The translations under genes were made by a program, and so were the position numbers. Shown here one piece after another: positions 6,802-13,967 of a stretch of 21,853 nt of DNA; positions within the stretch are counted from its first letter, which is position 1, and each line of letters begins with the position of its first letter. The notes under the pieces were generated by a model that saw only the letters and a program-made list of their open reading frames with translations, searched no databases and had not been told where the DNA came from. Source of the DNA: an uncultured Clostridia bacterium (GTDB lineage Bacteria > Bacillota > Clostridia > TANB77 > CAG-508); assembly GCA_947584125.1 (NCBI GenBank), contig CANPWI010000007.1, positions 1 through 21,853 on the forward strand. The letters run 5' to 3'.

Positions 6802-7431
6802 ATGGCATCATATATAATTATAGCAATTATAGCTTATGCTATAGGAAGTATTAATTTTTCAGTAATATTTAGTAGAAAATTTGCAGGATTTGATGTAAGA
6901 GAAAAAGGTAGTGGTAATGCAGGTAGTACAAATATGTTAAGAACAGTAGGAAAAAAAGCTGCACTAATTACATTATTATGTGACATATTAAAAGGAGTTG
7001 TATCTATAGGTATAGCTATATTAATTGGAAATATTGTAGAAAATGTTGATAAAGCATTACTTGTACAAATAGCAGGAGTATGTGTAGTTATAGGTCATAC
7101 TTATCCAATATTTTTTGAATTTAGAGGTGGCAAAGGAGTTGCTACATCACTTGGAATATTACTTTTAATTAACTGGCAAATTGGATTAATATGTTTAGTA
7201 TTTGCATTAGTAATTATGGTACTTACAAAAATGGTATCAGCAGGGTCAGTTCTTGCAGCAATATTATATCCTATTCTAACTTTGTTTATAGGTAAGGAAT
7301 TTTATATTGTTCCTGGAAATTATTTAATATTTAGTGTAATAATGGCTTTAATTGTTGCATTTAATCATAGAGAAAATATAAAAAGATTATTAAATGGAAC
7401 AGAAAGTAAAATTAGTTTTAAAAAAAGTTAG
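6802..7431 (+). CDS. plsY: Acyl-phosphate:glycerol-3-phosphate acyltransferase PlsY
   Basis: Integral membrane enzyme that transfers the acyl group of acyl-phosphate (made by PlsX) to glycerol-3-phosphate, giving lysophosphatidic acid, the first committed step of phospholipid synthesis. Seen: 209 residues, about five to seven hydrophobic segments, and the family motifs GSGNAGSTN (36-44, active-site and phosphate loop), GHTYPIFFEFRGGKG (second conserved loop) and FNHREN near the C-terminus. Ribosome site AGGGGGA at about 6789-6795. It lies between der and gpsA; GpsA supplies its substrate, so the neighbourhood is functionally coherent. The last 20 residues are basic and cytoplasmic. Confidence 0.96.
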   Translation: MASYIIIAIIAYAIGSINFSVIFSRKFAGFDVREKGSGNAGSTNMLRTVGKKAALITLLCDILKGVVSIGIAILIGNIVENVDKALLVQIAGVCVVIGHTYPIFFEFRGGKGVATSLGILLLINWQIGLICLVFALVIMVLTKMVSAGSVLAAILYPILTLFIGKEFYIVPGNYLIFSVIMALIVAFNHRENIKRLLNGTESKISFKKS

Positions 7432-7444
7432 GAGAGATTAAATA

Positions 7445-8437
7445 ATGAAAAATATTGCTATAATAGGAAGCGGAAGTTGGGGAGTTGCACTTGGAATACA
7501 TCTAGCTAATTTAGGAAATAATATAAAAATATGGTCATTTGCTAAAGAAGAAGCAGATCTAATTAATAATGAAAAAAAGTGTAAGTTTTTACCTAATGTT
7601 AAATTACCAGAAAATATTTATTGTACTTTAGAATATAAAGATGCAATACAAGACTCAGACTATATTATTCATGTAACACCATCAAAATTCACAAGAAATA
7701 TAGTAAAAGAATATAAAGAATTTGTAACAGACCAACCTATAATAATATGTTCAAAAGGATTTGAAAAAGAAACATCTTCTACATTAGACGAGGTAATAAA
7801 AGATGAATTACCTTTTGCAAAAATTGCAGTATTATCAGGTCCAAGTCATGCAGAAGAAGTATCAATTTCTATACCTACAGCTATGGTAGTTGCATCTGAA
7901 GATGAAGAATTATGTAGAGAAATTCAAGATTTATTTATGTGTGATTATATGAGAATATATACATCAAATGATGTAAAGGGTGTTGAACTAGGAGGAGCTT
8001 TAAAAAATATTATTGCATTTTGTGCAGGTGTAGCTGCACAAATCGGATTAGGAGATAATACATTCGCAGCATTAATTACAAGAGGGTTAGCTGAACTTTC
8101 TTCTCTAGCACAAAAATTAGGAGCAAATTCACAAACTTTATATGGACTTACAGGACTTGGAGATTTAATAGTTACTTGTTTAAGTGAACATAGTAGAAAT
8201 AGAAAAGCAGGTATGTTAATTGGTCAAGGATATAGTTTAGATGAGGTAAAAGAAAAAGTTGGAATGACAATTGAAAGTATTGATAATATCGAGGTTGCTT
8301 ATGAACTTTCTAAAAAATATAATATAGAAATGCCAATAGTAGAAACCGTTTATAATATATTATATAATAATTTAGACCCAAAAGAAGCAGTAAAAATATT
8401 AATGAAAAGAGAAAAGAAAGCAGAATTAATGAATTAA
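7445..8437 (+). CDS. gpsA: Glycerol-3-phosphate dehydrogenase (NAD(P)+)
   Basis: Reduces dihydroxyacetone phosphate to sn-glycerol-3-phosphate for PlsY and PgsA; soluble cytosolic enzyme. Seen: 330 residues with the Rossmann loop GSGSWG at 8-13, the conserved VLSGPSHAEEV, ELGGALKNI (catalytic Lys), GLGDNTFAALITRGLAEL and GLTGLGDLIVTC motifs, and the all-helical C-terminal domain. Its ribosome site AGGAGAG (7430-7436) overlaps the plsY stop codon, so the two are likely translationally linked. Length is typical of the family. Confidence 0.97.
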   Translation: MKNIAIIGSGSWGVALGIHLANLGNNIKIWSFAKEEADLINNEKKCKFLPNVKLPENIYCTLEYKDAIQDSDYIIHVTPSKFTRNIVKEYKEFVTDQPIIICSKGFEKETSSTLDEVIKDELPFAKIAVLSGPSHAEEVSISIPTAMVVASEDEELCREIQDLFMCDYMRIYTSNDVKGVELGGALKNIIAFCAGVAAQIGLGDNTFAALITRGLAELSSLAQKLGANSQTLYGLTGLGDLIVTCLSEHSRNRKAGMLIGQGYSLDEVKEKVGMTIESIDNIEVAYELSKKYNIEMPIVETVYNILYNNLDPKEAVKILMKREKKAELMN

Positions 8438-8509
8438 TAATGTGCAGTATAATATATAAAAATAATGGATATAATAAAACAAAGTGTATATATAAATGGA
8501 GGTAAAAAA

Positions 8510-8986
8510 ATGGATATATTTAATAAAATTGGAAATGTAGCAAGTGAAACATATAAAATTACAGCTGAAAAAACAAGTAAAATAGCTAAAGAAGCTAAAA
8601 TTAAAATGAAAATGAATGAATTAAAATCAAAAATAAATGATATATATGAGGTAATAGGAAAACTTGTATATGAAAAACATACAACAGAAGGAGATGTATG
8701 CGTTAAAGAAAAAGTAGAACAATATTGCAAAGAAATTGATGAATATTCAAAACAAATAGAAAATTACAGAATGGAACTTTTAAATCTAAAAGATAAAAAA
8801 CAATGTGAAAATTGCTATATAGAAATGGAAATTGATGCAAAATTTTGCCCAAACTGTGGTCAAAAGCAACCAGAAATAGAGGTAAAAGAAGCTGAAATTA
8901 TAGAAGAAAATAATGATAATACAGATGCAAATGAAAATAAAGATGATACAGAAAATAATGAAGATAATGAAAATAATGAAAATTAA
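8510..8986 (+). CDS. Coiled-coil zinc-ribbon protein, function unknown
   Basis: Seen: 158 residues from ATG 8510 (TGGAGGT at 8497-8503); an in-frame ATG at 8465 lacks a ribosome site. The N-terminal 95 residues are amphipathic, Lys/Glu-rich helices with coiled-coil character (SETYKITAEKTSKIAKEAK). A zinc ribbon follows (C99-x2-C102 and C113-PN-C116), then a very acidic Asn/Glu/Asp tail of about 35 residues. Known: proteins with this helical start plus a zinc-ribbon are common in Clostridia and unnamed; no activity is established. It lies 72 bases after gpsA and before a strong terminator, so it may be the last gene of the der operon. There is no signal peptide, so it is probably cytosolic. 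Confidence 0.8.
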   Translation: MDIFNKIGNVASETYKITAEKTSKIAKEAKIKMKMNELKSKINDIYEVIGKLVYEKHTTEGDVCVKEKVEQYCKEIDEYSKQIENYRMELLNLKDKKQCENCYIEMEIDAKFCPNCGQKQPEIEVKEAEIIEENNDNTDANENKDDTENNEDNENNEN

Positions 8987-9017
8987 AAAATGCCACAGCT
9001 GAGCTGTGGTATTTTTT
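8985..9017. terminator. Strong bidirectional terminator between convergent genes
   Basis: CCACAGCT-G-AGCTGTGG is a near-perfect stem flanked by six A on the left (8985-8990) and six T on the right (9012-9017). It serves the zinc-ribbon gene on the plus strand and the small gene at 9020-9301 on the minus strand, and overlaps the plus-strand stop codon. Confidence 0.93.
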
Positions 9018-9019
9018 AT

Positions 9020-9301
9020 CTAATATGGATACCTTTCATAAAGATATCTTATTATATCATCTAAATTTTGACTAGTTACATTTATAAAAACACCTTCATC
9101 TAAACTTATCCATGCATTAATTTTATAATCTTCTTTATTATCTATTAATGTTGAAATAATATCAGAAATTTCTATTGGATTCGAAAAACTTTTTTCCCAT
9201 TTTAAATCATTATCTAAATTAATATCTTTATTATAAAATTTTGATAAAAATTTATATATTTCTCCATTTTTATCACTATATAAATTTATAATAGTTTGCA
9301 T
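9020..9301 (-). CDS. Small hypothetical protein
   Basis: Not recognised. Seen: 93 residues, begins MQTIINLYSDKNGEIYKFLSK, no signal peptide or membrane segment, mixed alpha/beta pattern with a hydrophobic core strand INAWISLDEGVFINV near the middle and a C-terminal helix IIRYLYERYPY. An AGGTGAT ribosome site (complement of about 9306-9312) precedes the ATG. It has its own strand, faces a strong terminator and lies where the neighbours are convergent, which supports a real gene. The N-terminal helix plus central sheet resembles small housekeeping hypotheticals of Clostridia, but no function can be given. Confidence 0.7.
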   Translation of the reverse strand: MQTIINLYSDKNGEIYKFLSKFYNKDINLDNDLKWEKSFSNPIEISDIISTLIDNKEDYKINAWISLDEGVFINVTSQNLDDIIRYLYERYPY

Positions 9302-9406
9302 AATATCACCTAAATATATTATGGATAAATAATAATTAACTATTCATAAGAATAAAAGGTAAATTTTATGGAATAATAAATAAAAAAGTTAAAAAGGAAG
9401 ATAAAA

Positions 9407-10306
9407 ATGAAAAAGACAAAAATATTTGTAAGATTTATAAGCATTATTACAATATTTATATTTTTAATAACAATGCTTACTGGTTGTAGCCAGAAACAAG
9501 ATGAAAATAATATTTCTGAAAAAATTGCAGAAGAAATAAGATATGTAGAAAATAAAATTATAGAAACTGCTAATACATTAAATAATCTTGTTTTAGAAAA
9601 TGACTATATAAGTGTACAAAAAATAAATCAAAATGAAGAAGACTCTGGAAGTTCAAAAGAAGAAAGTTCTTCTGAAAGCAAAGGAGAATCAGAAGGTAGT
9701 TCACAAAGTGAAAATGGTGGACAGTCTTCACAAGAGCAAAATACTCAAAAAACAAAAGTCGAAAATACAGGAGTTACTACTGAAGAAAAGCCTATAGACT
9801 GGGAAGAAATTAGCAAAAATATGGAAATAATAGACACATCTTGGTCAAGTATGATTTTAGATTTATATAAAGAAAATGTAAATAATGAGGATATATTAGG
9901 ATTAAGCAATGAACTTGATAAATGTATACAGTTTGTAAATAACAAAGAAAAGGATAATAGTTTATTATCACTTGCTAAAATATATACCTATTTACCAAAA
10001 TTTGCAGAAGGTTCATCACAAGATAGTAAATTAATAAATATATTAAAAATAAAATCAAATGTTTTAAATAGTTATGCTTATGTAAATGTGGAAGATTGGG
10101 ACAAGGTATCAGAAGAAATAGGATATGCAGATAATAATTTTTTAAGTATATTAAACAATGTACCAGAAAATGAAAATTCAATTTATAATATAAATAAAGG
10201 ATATATTTTATTAAAGGAACTTCAAGTTGCTGTAGCATTAAAAGATAAATCAGTATATTTTGTTAAATATAAAAATTGCTTAAATGAATTGAATAAATTA
10301 TCATAA
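9407..10306 (+). CDS. Predicted lipoprotein with Ser/Glu-rich linker
   Basis: Seen: 299 residues. Residues 1-26 are a lipoprotein signal peptide (basic MKKTKIFVRF, hydrophobic stretch, lipobox LTGC) with the acylated Cys at 27. A short helix (30-70) is followed by a low-complexity linker rich in Ser, Glu and Gln (about 75-125). The C-terminal 170 residues are helical without Cys and look like a helix-bundle or repeat fold. Ribosome site AAAGGAAG at about 9392-9399. Inferred: anchored on the outer face of the membrane, with the linker spanning the wall. The family is not recognised, and no partner gene is adjacent. It is divergent from the small minus-strand gene and precedes the XRE regulator unit without an obvious terminator. 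Confidence 0.8.
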   Translation: MKKTKIFVRFISIITIFIFLITMLTGCSQKQDENNISEKIAEEIRYVENKIIETANTLNNLVLENDYISVQKINQNEEDSGSSKEESSSESKGESEGSSQSENGGQSSQEQNTQKTKVENTGVTTEEKPIDWEEISKNMEIIDTSWSSMILDLYKENVNNEDILGLSNELDKCIQFVNNKEKDNSLLSLAKIYTYLPKFAEGSSQDSKLINILKIKSNVLNSYAYVNVEDWDKVSEEIGYADNNFLSILNNVPENENSIYNINKGYILLKELQVAVALKDKSVYFVKYKNCLNELNKLS

Positions 10307-10358
10307 TTTTAACAATTATAAAAAAATGACAAAAAGACTAGAAAAATGTTTTTTTATT

Positions 10359-10367
10359 TGTTATAAT
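10359..10367 (+). promoter_or_regulatory. Extended -10 promoter of the XRE two-gene unit
   Basis: TG-T-TATAAT (10359-10367) is a perfect extended -10; no good -35 is visible at 16-18 bases upstream. The expected start is near 10374, giving a leader of about 110 bases. Confidence 0.6.
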
Positions 10368-10370
10368 AGC

Positions 10371-10382
10371 TATAAATTTATA
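10371..10382. promoter_or_regulatory. Palindrome over the transcription start, possible operator
   Basis: TATAAATTTATA is a perfect 12-bp palindrome that starts 4 bases after the -10. This is a suitable place for autorepression by the XRE protein. It is A-T only, so chance is not excluded. Confidence 0.3.
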
Positions 10383-10414
10383 TATAAGTAAAAAAATAAA
10401 TAAAATTTTACTAA

Positions 10415-10434
10415 TTCCGCCATAGCTTACGGAA
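10415..10434. promoter_or_regulatory. GC-richer inverted repeat in the XRE leader
   Basis: TTCCG and CGGAA arms with a 10-base gap. It stands out in an otherwise AT-only leader. It may be an operator or an RNA stem ahead of the regulator gene. Confidence 0.35.
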
Positions 10435-10482
10435 AATGTGTTTAAATTAAGAAAAATATTTATATGCAAAATTGGTGATGAA

Positions 10483-10683
10483 ATGCAGATAAGGATATTA
10501 ATTAAAAAAGTACGAAAAGAAAAGAACATTACTTTAGCTCAGCTATCCGAGAGAACAGGTATATCAAAAACACATATAAATGATATAGAAAATGAAATAA
10601 AAGAGCCTGGTTTTTCTATGATGGTAAGATTAGCTAAAGGGTTAGATGTTAATATTAGTGAATTGTATAAGGTGATATGGTAA
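10483..10683 (+). CDS. Small XRE/Cro-type DNA-binding regulator
   Basis: Seen: 66 residues from ATG 10483, which has GGTGAT at 10474-10479; an in-frame ATG at 10438 would add 15 residues without a ribosome site. The whole protein is a Cro/C1-type helix-turn-helix (about 4-62): IKKVRKEKNITLAQLSERTG, then ISKTHINDIENEIKEPGF, then MMVRLAKGLDVNISELYKV. No sensor domain is present. Known: such one-domain XRE proteins are usually autoregulated repressors. Inferred: it controls its own unit, since palindromes lie in its promoter region and the next gene starts one base after its stop codon. Not obviously phage-derived; no phage gene is adjacent. Confidence 0.88.
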   Translation: MQIRILIKKVRKEKNITLAQLSERTGISKTHINDIENEIKEPGFSMMVRLAKGLDVNISELYKVIW

Positions 10684-10684
10684 A

Positions 10685-10984
10685 ATGGGAATTAGTAACG
10701 TAGTAAAAAAATTGCATGACAGTATAAAAGTTTATGTACTACGAAGAGATAATATATACGAAATAAGAGTCATATCAAATGAAAAAATAGACGAAGAATT
10801 TCCAGATGGCACAATGAAAGACTTTTATAAAAGAAGTATAGTTATGCTTAAGAAGTATATAGATGCAAATAATCATGTAATGCCAGGCGCTAAAGAATGG
10901 AATAAGTATGCCAAAGAAAATAACTGTTTATCTAGTGTAAGCCTAAAATATATGTCAGGTATTAATTTAGATAAAAATAGATAA
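10685..10984 (+). CDS. Small protein coupled to the XRE regulator, unknown
   Basis: Seen: 99 residues, ATG one base after the regulator stop, with AAGGTGA (10670-10676) inside the end of the regulator gene, so translation is probably coupled. The N-terminal half is a beta-strand region (SIKVYVLRRDNIYEIRVIS); the C-terminal half has a helical motif W-N-K-Y-A-x5-LSS-x-SL-x-Y-x-SG. Inferred with low confidence: the C-terminal half may be a small helix-turn-helix of the kind seen in repeats associated with homing endonucleases. A phage or toxin-antitoxin link is possible but nothing in the sequence proves it. Followed by a good terminator, so the unit is two genes. Confidence 0.7.
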   Translation: MGISNVVKKLHDSIKVYVLRRDNIYEIRVISNEKIDEEFPDGTMKDFYKRSIVMLKKYIDANNHVMPGAKEWNKYAKENNCLSSVSLKYMSGINLDKNR

Positions 10985-11020
10985 AATTAGTTGTAAAATT
11001 TTGAATAAAGTGATAAAATT

Positions 11021-11056
11021 TAGTAGTATTTAAAAGATAAATATTACTATTTTTTT
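11021..11056 (+). terminator. Intrinsic terminator after the XRE unit
   Basis: A 12-bp stem (TAGTAGTATTTA pairing with TAAATATTACTA, one G-U pair), a 5-base AAAGA loop, then seven T (11050-11056). This separates the XRE unit from murB. Confidence 0.85.
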
Positions 11057-11134
11057 CGTACTTGTTATTTTTAATATAGTATAAAATATAGTAAACACTC
11101 ATAAAGATATAAAAAACATAAAAGGAGAGTGTGA

Positions 11135-12046
11135 ATGACAAATTCTAAAAATATTTATGAAGAATTATCAAAAATTACAAAGGTTTATTTAGATGAAGAC
11201 ATGAGTAAACATACATCTATTAAAATAGGAGGAACTGCGGATTATTATATAAATATAGAAAATATAGATAACCTAAAAGAAATACTTAAAATAAGTAAAA
11301 AATATAATATTCCAATAAATGTTATAGGAAATGGTAGCAATATTTTAATTAAGGATAATGGAATTAGAGGTATTGTTTTAAAAATAAATCTTGAAGATGT
11401 TAAAATTAATGAATTAAATGAACAAATACAAGTAACAGTAGGTGCGGGAAAAAAAGTAATTCAACTAGCAATAGAATTACAAAAAAAATCTATACAAGGA
11501 TTAGAATTTGCATCAGGTATACCAGGAACAATAGGTGGAGCTGTTAAAATGAATGCTGGTGCTTATGGAAAAGAATTTAAAGATGTTATATTAAATACTA
11601 CATATATGGATTATGATGGAAATATAAAAACTATTTCAAACAAAGAACATGAATTTGAATATAGGAAAACTATTTTTATGAATAAAAAAGCTATAATACT
11701 TGAAACAACATTAAATTTAACAAAAGGAAATGCTGAAGAAATAAAAGAGAAAATGAATGAGTACATAGAAAAAAGAAAAAAAAGTCAGCCAATAGATAAA
11801 CCAAATGCAGGCAGTACCTTTAAAAGAGGAAAGGATTTTATAACAGCAGAATTAATAGATAAATGTGGCTTGAAGGGAAAAAATGTTGGAGATGCTAAAG
11901 TTTCTGATAAGCATGCAGGATTTATTATAAATGATGGTAAAGCAACAGCAAATGATGTTTTAAAATTAGTTGATATTGTTAAAAAAGAGGTTTATGAAAA
12001 ATTTGATAAAGAAATAGAGTTAGAAGTTGAAATTTTAGGAGAATAA
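11135..12046 (+). CDS. murB: UDP-N-acetylenolpyruvoylglucosamine reductase
   Basis: FAD enzyme that reduces UDP-GlcNAc-enolpyruvate with NADPH to UDP-MurNAc, an early cytosolic step of peptidoglycan synthesis. Seen: 303 residues; FAD-binding IGGTADYYI (31-39), GNGSN (65-69) and ASGIPGTIGGAVKMNAGAYG (126-145); YRKTI at 176-180; AGST with the active-site Ser at 227; and a C-terminal Glu near 297 (LEVEILG). This is the type IIb layout common in Firmicutes. Ribosome site AAAGGAG at 11121-11127. Promoter: only a weak TATAAAAT at 11080-11087 is visible after the terminator. It heads a same-strand run into the yvcK-like gene 24 bases downstream, an association known from other Firmicutes. Confidence 0.97.
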   Translation: MTNSKNIYEELSKITKVYLDEDMSKHTSIKIGGTADYYINIENIDNLKEILKISKKYNIPINVIGNGSNILIKDNGIRGIVLKINLEDVKINELNEQIQVTVGAGKKVIQLAIELQKKSIQGLEFASGIPGTIGGAVKMNAGAYGKEFKDVILNTTYMDYDGNIKTISNKEHEFEYRKTIFMNKKAIILETTLNLTKGNAEEIKEKMNEYIEKRKKSQPIDKPNAGSTFKRGKDFITAELIDKCGLKGKNVGDAKVSDKHAGFIINDGKATANDVLKLVDIVKKEVYEKFDKEIELEVEILGE

Positions 12047-12070
12047 AAAAAGGAAGGAATTAAACGAAAA

Positions 12071-13603
12071 ATGAAGGGTTTTTTTAGATGGTTCAAATCT
12101 GGAACAAAAATGAAAAGATGGATGTTTGTAATTTTAATAGGAATGATACTTAGTTGTTATTCAATCGCCGAAATTGTAGCAATGAAAGAACTTTCTTTTG
12201 GTGAAGTAAGTAAAATAATAATTTTATTTGTTATTGGATTTACATTAATTATAGTAGGATTAGTATACTCTCAAAAAAGAGTATTAGAATTATTAATAGA
12301 AGATTCAGATTCTAGAATACCTGATAATAAAAAAGGTGTAAATGTTAAATCTTTAATTTTTAACAAAACCGTATATGATAAAGGTCCAAAGATAGTAGCT
12401 ATTGGTGGAGGTAAAGGATTAAATACAGTTTTAAAAGGTTTAAAAAATTATACAAGTAATATAACAGCAATAGTTACAGTATCTGATTATGGTAATGAAC
12501 AAACATCATCTAAAGAACAATTAAGGTTAAAACCTATAGAAGATATTAAACAAAGTGTAATAGCATTATCAAATAATGAAGAATTAATGAGAAAATTATT
12601 TAATACAGAATTTGCTACTGAAAAATTAGGAGATTTAAATTTTGGAGATATATTTGTTGCAGCAATGGAACAATCAGAAGGAGATTTTGTTAAATCTATA
12701 GAACAAATCTCTGAAATACTTAATATTACTGGTAAAGTACTACCTGTAACATTAGATTCTATAAAAATATGTGCTGAGCTTAATGATGGAACAATAATTG
12801 AACAAAAAGATAAAATAGCAAATATTGTATATGATAAAGTTTCAAAAATAGATAGAATATTTATAAGCCCAACAAACTGTAGAGTAGCACCAGGTGTATT
12901 AGAAGCTATTGAAGAAGCGGATGCAATAATTATAGGACCTGGAAGCTTATATACAAATGTAATTCCAAACTTATTAGTAAAAAATGTAGCTAAAACAATA
13001 AAGGAAAGTAAAGCAACAAAAATATACATTAGTAACATAATGACAGAACCAGGTCAAACAGATGACTATTCACTTGCAGACCATGTTAATACTATATGCG
13101 ACCATGTTGGAGAAGGAATTATAGATTATTGTATTTATGATACAGGAGAAATAGTACCAGAATATATAAAAATGTACAATGAGCAAGGTGCAGATATAGT
13201 TGAGCAAGATATACAAAAACTTAGAGCAAAAGGAATAAAATTATTACAAAGAAGATTATCTTCAATATCAGGTGATAGTATAATACATGATCCAGAATGT
13301 GTAGCAGAAAGTATTATAAAACTTATATGTGATGACTTAAAATATATGGACCAACATAATAATCCTGACTATGTAATGTTAAGAGCTAAACTAAAAGAAG
13401 GAGAGATAAAAACAAAACCAATTAAAAACCAAAAGAAACAACAAACAAAATTATTAAAGAAACAAAAAGAAGCTAAACACATTGGAAGAAAGAAAAGCAA
13501 ATTCCAAGAAAAATATAAAGATAGAATTATATCAATAAAAACAAGTGATGAAAAGAGAAAAGAAAACCTAAAAATGCAAAAAGAAAAGAAAATCAAAAAA
13601 TAA
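12071..13603 (+). CDS. Divergent membrane-anchored YvcK-like (CofD fold) protein
   Basis: Seen: 510 residues. Two hydrophobic segments (about 17-38 and 49-67) anchor the protein; a CofD/YvcK-like domain starts at GPKIVAIGGGKGLNTVLKGLK (GGG at 112-114); a Lys-rich tail covers about 436-510. Known: YvcK proteins bind UDP-sugars and are needed for cell shape and growth on gluconeogenic carbon, and they carry VTVADDGGSSGRLR, PPGDIR and GHSLGNL motifs. Odd: here these read VTVSDYGNEQTSSKEQLR (D139), PIEDIK and GDLNFGD, so several signature residues are gone, and the membrane anchor and tail are extra. Inferred: a sub-family that may not bind UDP-GlcNAc in the usual way, or a membrane-localised form linked to wall synthesis through murB upstream. 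The usual neighbours rapZ and whiA are absent. Ribosome site AGGAAGGA is 12 bases before the ATG. Confidence 0.82.
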   Translation: MKGFFRWFKSGTKMKRWMFVILIGMILSCYSIAEIVAMKELSFGEVSKIIILFVIGFTLIIVGLVYSQKRVLELLIEDSDSRIPDNKKGVNVKSLIFNKTVYDKGPKIVAIGGGKGLNTVLKGLKNYTSNITAIVTVSDYGNEQTSSKEQLRLKPIEDIKQSVIALSNNEELMRKLFNTEFATEKLGDLNFGDIFVAAMEQSEGDFVKSIEQISEILNITGKVLPVTLDSIKICAELNDGTIIEQKDKIANIVYDKVSKIDRIFISPTNCRVAPGVLEAIEEADAIIIGPGSLYTNVIPNLLVKNVAKTIKESKATKIYISNIMTEPGQTDDYSLADHVNTICDHVGEGIIDYCIYDTGEIVPEYIKMYNEQGADIVEQDIQKLRAKGIKLLQRRLSSISGDSIIHDPECVAESIIKLICDDLKYMDQHNNPDYVMLRAKLKEGEIKTKPIKNQKKQQTKLLKKQKEAKHIGRKKSKFQEKYKDRIISIKTSDEKRKENLKMQKEKKIKK

Positions 13604-13626
13604 AATTCAGAAAAAATTTTATAATA

Positions 13627-13648
13627 TTATAAATTTAAAAATTTATAA
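13627..13648. other. 22-bp AT palindrome just before a ribosome site
   Basis: TTATAAATTT-AA-AAATTTATAA is perfect and is followed at once by the ribosome site of the small gene at 13663. An upstream segment (about 13616-13626) could pair instead with its left arm. In RNA it could limit translation of the next gene; in this AT-rich context it may be chance. Confidence 0.35.
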
Positions 13649-13662
13649 GAAAGGAGCAACTA

Positions 13663-13944
13663 ATGGATAGAATAGAGGGTGTTCCAAAAATTAATAAAAC
13701 AAAAAATCAAAAAGAAGAATTTTATAATAGGATTAAAATGAAAGACGGATATAACAATAATAATTTTTCAAATGAAAGAAAATTTGAAAAAAATGAAAAA
13801 AAAGAAGAAAAACAAGAGAATAATTACAACAATGAAAAAACAAAAAATGTAGATATAAATAAGCAATATGATAAATCTAATGCAAACTCAAGATATTTAA
13901 AAGAAAAAATAATTTCAACATGGTCAAATGATGAAAGAGAATAA
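13663..13944 (+). CDS. Small Asn/Lys/Glu-rich protein, unknown
   Basis: Not recognised. Seen: 93 residues, AAGGAG ribosome site at 13651-13656, spacing and strand consistent with the flanking genes (59 bases from the yvcK-like gene, 23 to the debranching enzyme). The middle is low-complexity, rich in Asn, Lys and Glu, and probably disordered; the ends (MDRIEGVPKINKTKNQ and SRYLKEKIISTWSNDERE) look more ordered. No signal peptide or membrane segment. Weak evidence that it is translated; a lineage-specific linker protein is possible. Confidence 0.55.
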   Translation: MDRIEGVPKINKTKNQKEEFYNRIKMKDGYNNNNFSNERKFEKNEKKEEKQENNYNNEKTKNVDINKQYDKSNANSRYLKEKIISTWSNDERE

Positions 13945-13967
13945 TAAACAAAGGAGATAATAATCTA

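Noticed and set aside
9341..9354. TATTC-ATAA-GAATA inverted repeat before the lipoprotein gene
   Set aside because: Five-base AT-rich arms are expected by chance here, and no promoter could be placed around it.
10991..11019. Promoter-like TTGTAA-17-TAAAAT before murB
   Set aside because: Its start point would fall inside the terminator stem at 11021-11056, so transcripts would lack the left arm; probably an AT-rich coincidence.
12487..13038. 183-codon open frame on the minus strand
   Set aside because: It lies wholly inside the yvcK-like gene, has no ribosome site, and its product is a Ser/Ile-rich antisense shadow of conserved codons.
13369..13596. 75-codon Phe-rich open frame on the minus strand
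   Set aside because: It is the antisense of the Lys-rich tail of the yvcK-like gene (AAA read as TTT).
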